Shown here: positions 33,501 through 35,362 of the stretch, piece after piece | Position numbering within the stretch: the first letter of the stretch is position 1 | Layout of the letters: each line of letters starts with the position of its first letter | From: an uncultured Methylobacter sp. | Lineage (GTDB): Bacteria > Pseudomonadota > Gammaproteobacteria > Methylococcales > Methylomonadaceae | Assembly (NCBI GenBank): GCA_903832775.1 | Contig: CAILCX010000117.1 | Location: 1-35,362, forward strand | Direction: 5' to 3' | DNA: 35,362 nucleotides | Program-made: the position numbers and the translations under genes | Notes under the pieces: generated by a model | What the model was told of the DNA's origin: nothing | Databases searched by the model: none | What the model saw: only the letters and a program-made list of their open reading frames with translations

Positions 33501-34439
33501 TTGAAGGTGATTAAGGTTTTTTCCAAAGATTTTATTGAAACTGCTGAAGGTCTGGTTTTTGCTGTGGTTGATCATGGTTTGGAGCAGGGCAAAGTGTTGT
33601 GTTTTTTACGTTATGTTTTGCAGGCTAATGTTTGGCAAAAAATTGCAACTGATGCGGCCAATGAGTTTTTACAACAGCATTATCCTGAATATCTGCATTA
33701 TTCGTCGATTCTGGATTGCAATTTACATGCAGTTTGTACCGATCGTATTGTTAAGCATCATCAACCTAAAATCAGACTGCAAGCCCTTTTGAAAGCGACG
33801 CCCGCTGATAGTGTTGAAGATGATTTATTGCAGCTTTGTAAATTATTCAAGGAACACGGTCTGGATTTTACTCAGCTTGGCATTACCGGCTCAGTATTAA
33901 TCGGTGTGCAAAATCCGGGTTCTGATATTGATCTGGTTTGTTACGATCGTGAGGTTTTTCACCAATGTCGTGCCATTACAGAGCTGCTGATTCAGCACAA
34001 TAAATTGCAGGGTTTGAATGATCTGGATTGGCAGCAGTCTTACCAGCGCCGGTCCTGTGCTTTAAGTTTTGAGGATTATGTCTGGCATGAGCAGCGCAAA
34101 TGCAATAAAGCTGTTATTAATCGACGGAAATTTGATTTGAATTTCATTGATTGTTCCAGCGATCTAAAGCCGGTTTTTTATCAAAAAATGGGGCCGGTAA
34201 CGCTACAGTGTAAGGTAATAAACGATTATTACGGGTTTGATTATCCGGCTAAATTTGAAATCGACCATCCGCAAATTGGTTTTGTTGTCAGTTTTACCGC
34301 AACTTATACGGGGCAGGCTCTCTGCGGTGAAATGATTGAAATATCCGGTATTCTTGAGCATTCAGCTCAAGGTGAAAAACATATTGTGGTTGGTTCCAGC
34401 CGAGAAGCGCCCGGTGAATATATTAAGGTTCTTAAGTGA
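33501..34439 (+). CDS. Predicted nucleotidyltransferase-fold protein
   Basis: In this 312-residue cytosolic protein, residues ~128-150 carry the nucleotidyltransferase signature ITGSVLIGVQ(N)PGSDIDLVC: a GS motif followed by DxD. A third acidic candidate is in RRKFDLNFIDC further on. The N-terminal ~100 residues (FSKDFIETAEGLVFAVVDHG...) and layout recall a family of predicted nucleotidyltransferases better known from archaea (COG1665-like, from memory). The substrate is unknown. The start is uncertain: TTG at 33501 or GTG at 33507. The stop overlaps the HAD gene start (GTGA), so the two are translationally coupled. Confidence 0.75.
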   Translation: MKVIKVFSKDFIETAEGLVFAVVDHGLEQGKVLCFLRYVLQANVWQKIATDAANEFLQQHYPEYLHYSSILDCNLHAVCTDRIVKHHQPKIRLQALLKATPADSVEDDLLQLCKLFKEHGLDFTQLGITGSVLIGVQNPGSDIDLVCYDREVFHQCRAITELLIQHNKLQGLNDLDWQQSYQRRSCALSFEDYVWHEQRKCNKAVINRRKFDLNFIDCSSDLKPVFYQKMGPVTLQCKVINDYYGFDYPAKFEIDHPQIGFVVSFTATYTGQALCGEMIEISGILEHSAQGEKHIVVGSSREAPGEYIKVLK

Positions 34440-35107
34440 TAAAACTGACTGATTTTTCAGCGGTCATTTTTGATATGGACGGCCTTGTCTTGGATACCGA
34501 GAGCACATATTGTATAGCCTGGCAGAAGGCTGCAAAATCTATGGGTTATGAGTTTACAACGGAATTCTGTTTGTCGTTTTCAGGCTTACATTACGCTGAT
34601 GTTGAACTTAAGCTGATTGACTATTGCGGAACTGATTTTAATCTGCAAACCTTTAATTCTTTAAGTGGCGACTGTTGGCGTAATCATGTTTATGTTCATG
34701 GGATTACAATTAAAAGCGGATTTTTTGATCTGCTAAAGCTGCTAATAAAACACAATATCCCTCATTGTCTGGCAACTAACAGTGGCTCTAAAAATGCGCT
34801 GGAATGTCTGGAACTGGCCGGGATCAAAGAGGTTTTTTCTTTGATCCTTACACGCGACGATGTACAGAACGGTAAACCGGAACCCGATATTTTTATTAAG
34901 TCTGCGGAGTTGTTAAAGGTAGATATAAGCAAATGCCTGGTTCTGGAAGATTCTCATGCGGGTATAGTGGCGGCAACCAACGCAGGCGCTTTTGCTGTGT
35001 TGATACCGTCAACTGAAGCAGTTGATCAAGCGACTGTTAATTTATGCGATCTGATGGTGACTGATTTAACGCAGTTAACTGATGTGTTGCTTCAATCATT
35101 AAATTAG
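34436..35107 (+). CDS. HAD-IA family phosphatase (beta-phosphoglucomutase-like subgroup)
   Basis: The 223-residue enzyme has all HAD motifs: I, FDMDGLVLDTE (nucleophile Asp and general-acid Asp); II, ATNSGS; III, the Lys in NGKPEPDIF; IV, LVLEDSHAG. The cap domain between motifs I and II is the C1 type of sugar-phosphate phosphatases and phosphoglucomutases. Substrate is likely a small phosphorylated metabolite. The start is GTG at 34436, overlapping the nucleotidyltransferase stop by four bases, so these two probably act in one pathway (inference). Confidence 0.92.
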   Translation: MIKLTDFSAVIFDMDGLVLDTESTYCIAWQKAAKSMGYEFTTEFCLSFSGLHYADVELKLIDYCGTDFNLQTFNSLSGDCWRNHVYVHGITIKSGFFDLLKLLIKHNIPHCLATNSGSKNALECLELAGIKEVFSLILTRDDVQNGKPEPDIFIKSAELLKVDISKCLVLEDSHAGIVAATNAGAFAVLIPSTEAVDQATVNLCDLMVTDLTQLTDVLLQSLN

Positions 35108-35149
35108 TGTACTGAAACCGCCAATGCTTGTTTTGCTATTAATTGGAAT

Positions 35150-35362
35150 ATTTAAGATGCATTCAGCTTAGCAAGTAGCCTCGAGGATTAGGCTCACAAC
35201 CTGTTTCATCGAGGCTAGTGTGTCATGAAGAAAGGCTTAGGCCTTTCATGCTGTATTAAAGATGAGAGTAGGTCTCTCGATTTCGGCGACCAGAAGCTGG
35301 AATCAAACCACTCTATGCGGCCTGTGTTAAAAGTACAGGTCGTGAGCGATAGAGGAAAAGGC
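35150..35362. other. Series of stem-loops at the window edge, possible mobile-element end
   Basis: No gene is visible here. Successive inverted repeats are TAGCCTCGA / TCGAGGCTA (35176-35184 / 35209-35217), AAAGGC-ttag-GCCTTT nested in CATG / CATG (35224-35250), a short GGTC / GACC stem (35271-35291) and CGGCCTGT / ACAGGTCG (35318-35325 / 35335-35342). Four stem-loops in 170 bases, just before where a coding region could begin, would fit the structured noncoding end of an IS110/IS1111-type element (bridge RNA) or a group II intron. The diagnostic gene lies outside the window, so this stays open. Confidence 0.35.

Overview
The window looks like a chromosomal segment of a gammaproteobacterium. 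Moderate-to-low GC, many GGTGGGC(N)GCCCACC palindromes and the gene mix suggest a methanotroph-like member (Methylococcales), but that placement is inference: no rRNA or other phylogenetic marker is present.

Layout. (1) 1-582: the 3' end of pgaC and all of pgaD, from a poly-N-acetylglucosamine (PNAG) export operon. (2) 614-3537: an M20 amidohydrolase and the msrP-msrQ methionine-sulfoxide repair pair. (3) 3607-23401: a large Tad/Flp tight-adherence pilus locus, nearly all on the minus strand and split into blocks. These are tadA-tadB-tadC-tadD (7943-3607), tadE-tadE/F-tadG (15578-12954), tadZ (17020-15824), AAA ATPase-cpaB/rcpC-secretin-small lipoprotein (21461-17342), and two Flp pilins (23401-22928). 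The second pilin (59 aa) is easy to miss because a longer meaningless frame covers it on the other strand. Between tadA and tadG lie a periplasmic lytic transglycosylase, a putative HExxH metallopeptidase, a DUF1640-like gene broken by one stop codon, a small exported protein and an unusual sterol-desaturase/creatininase fusion. No prepilin peptidase is present. (4) 23515-32953: a membrane glycosyltransferase / O-antigen-ligase block (two large polytopic proteins, WaaL-like ligase, GT22-like transferase, GT2-GtrA fusion), interrupted by a REP-associated tyrosine transposase (RAYT), then a membrane-anchored protein with a second HExxH motif. (5) 33216-35107: a small membrane protein and a translationally coupled nucleotidyltransferase-like / HAD phosphatase pair. 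(6) 35150-35362: a run of stem-loops at the edge, possibly the noncoding left end of a mobile element.

Functionally the segment is dominated by surface attachment: PNAG, the Tad pilus, and envelope glycan enzymes that could decorate pilin or build a surface polysaccharide. Two observations stand out. A 44-nt direct repeat (40/44 identical) occurs upstream of tadA and of tadZ, and its core TATACGAATA recurs upstream of flp, making a candidate shared control site for the dispersed pilus operons. Second, the many REP-like palindromes and the RAYT between two of their clusters form a plausible cognate repeat/transposase system that has also altered gene ends.
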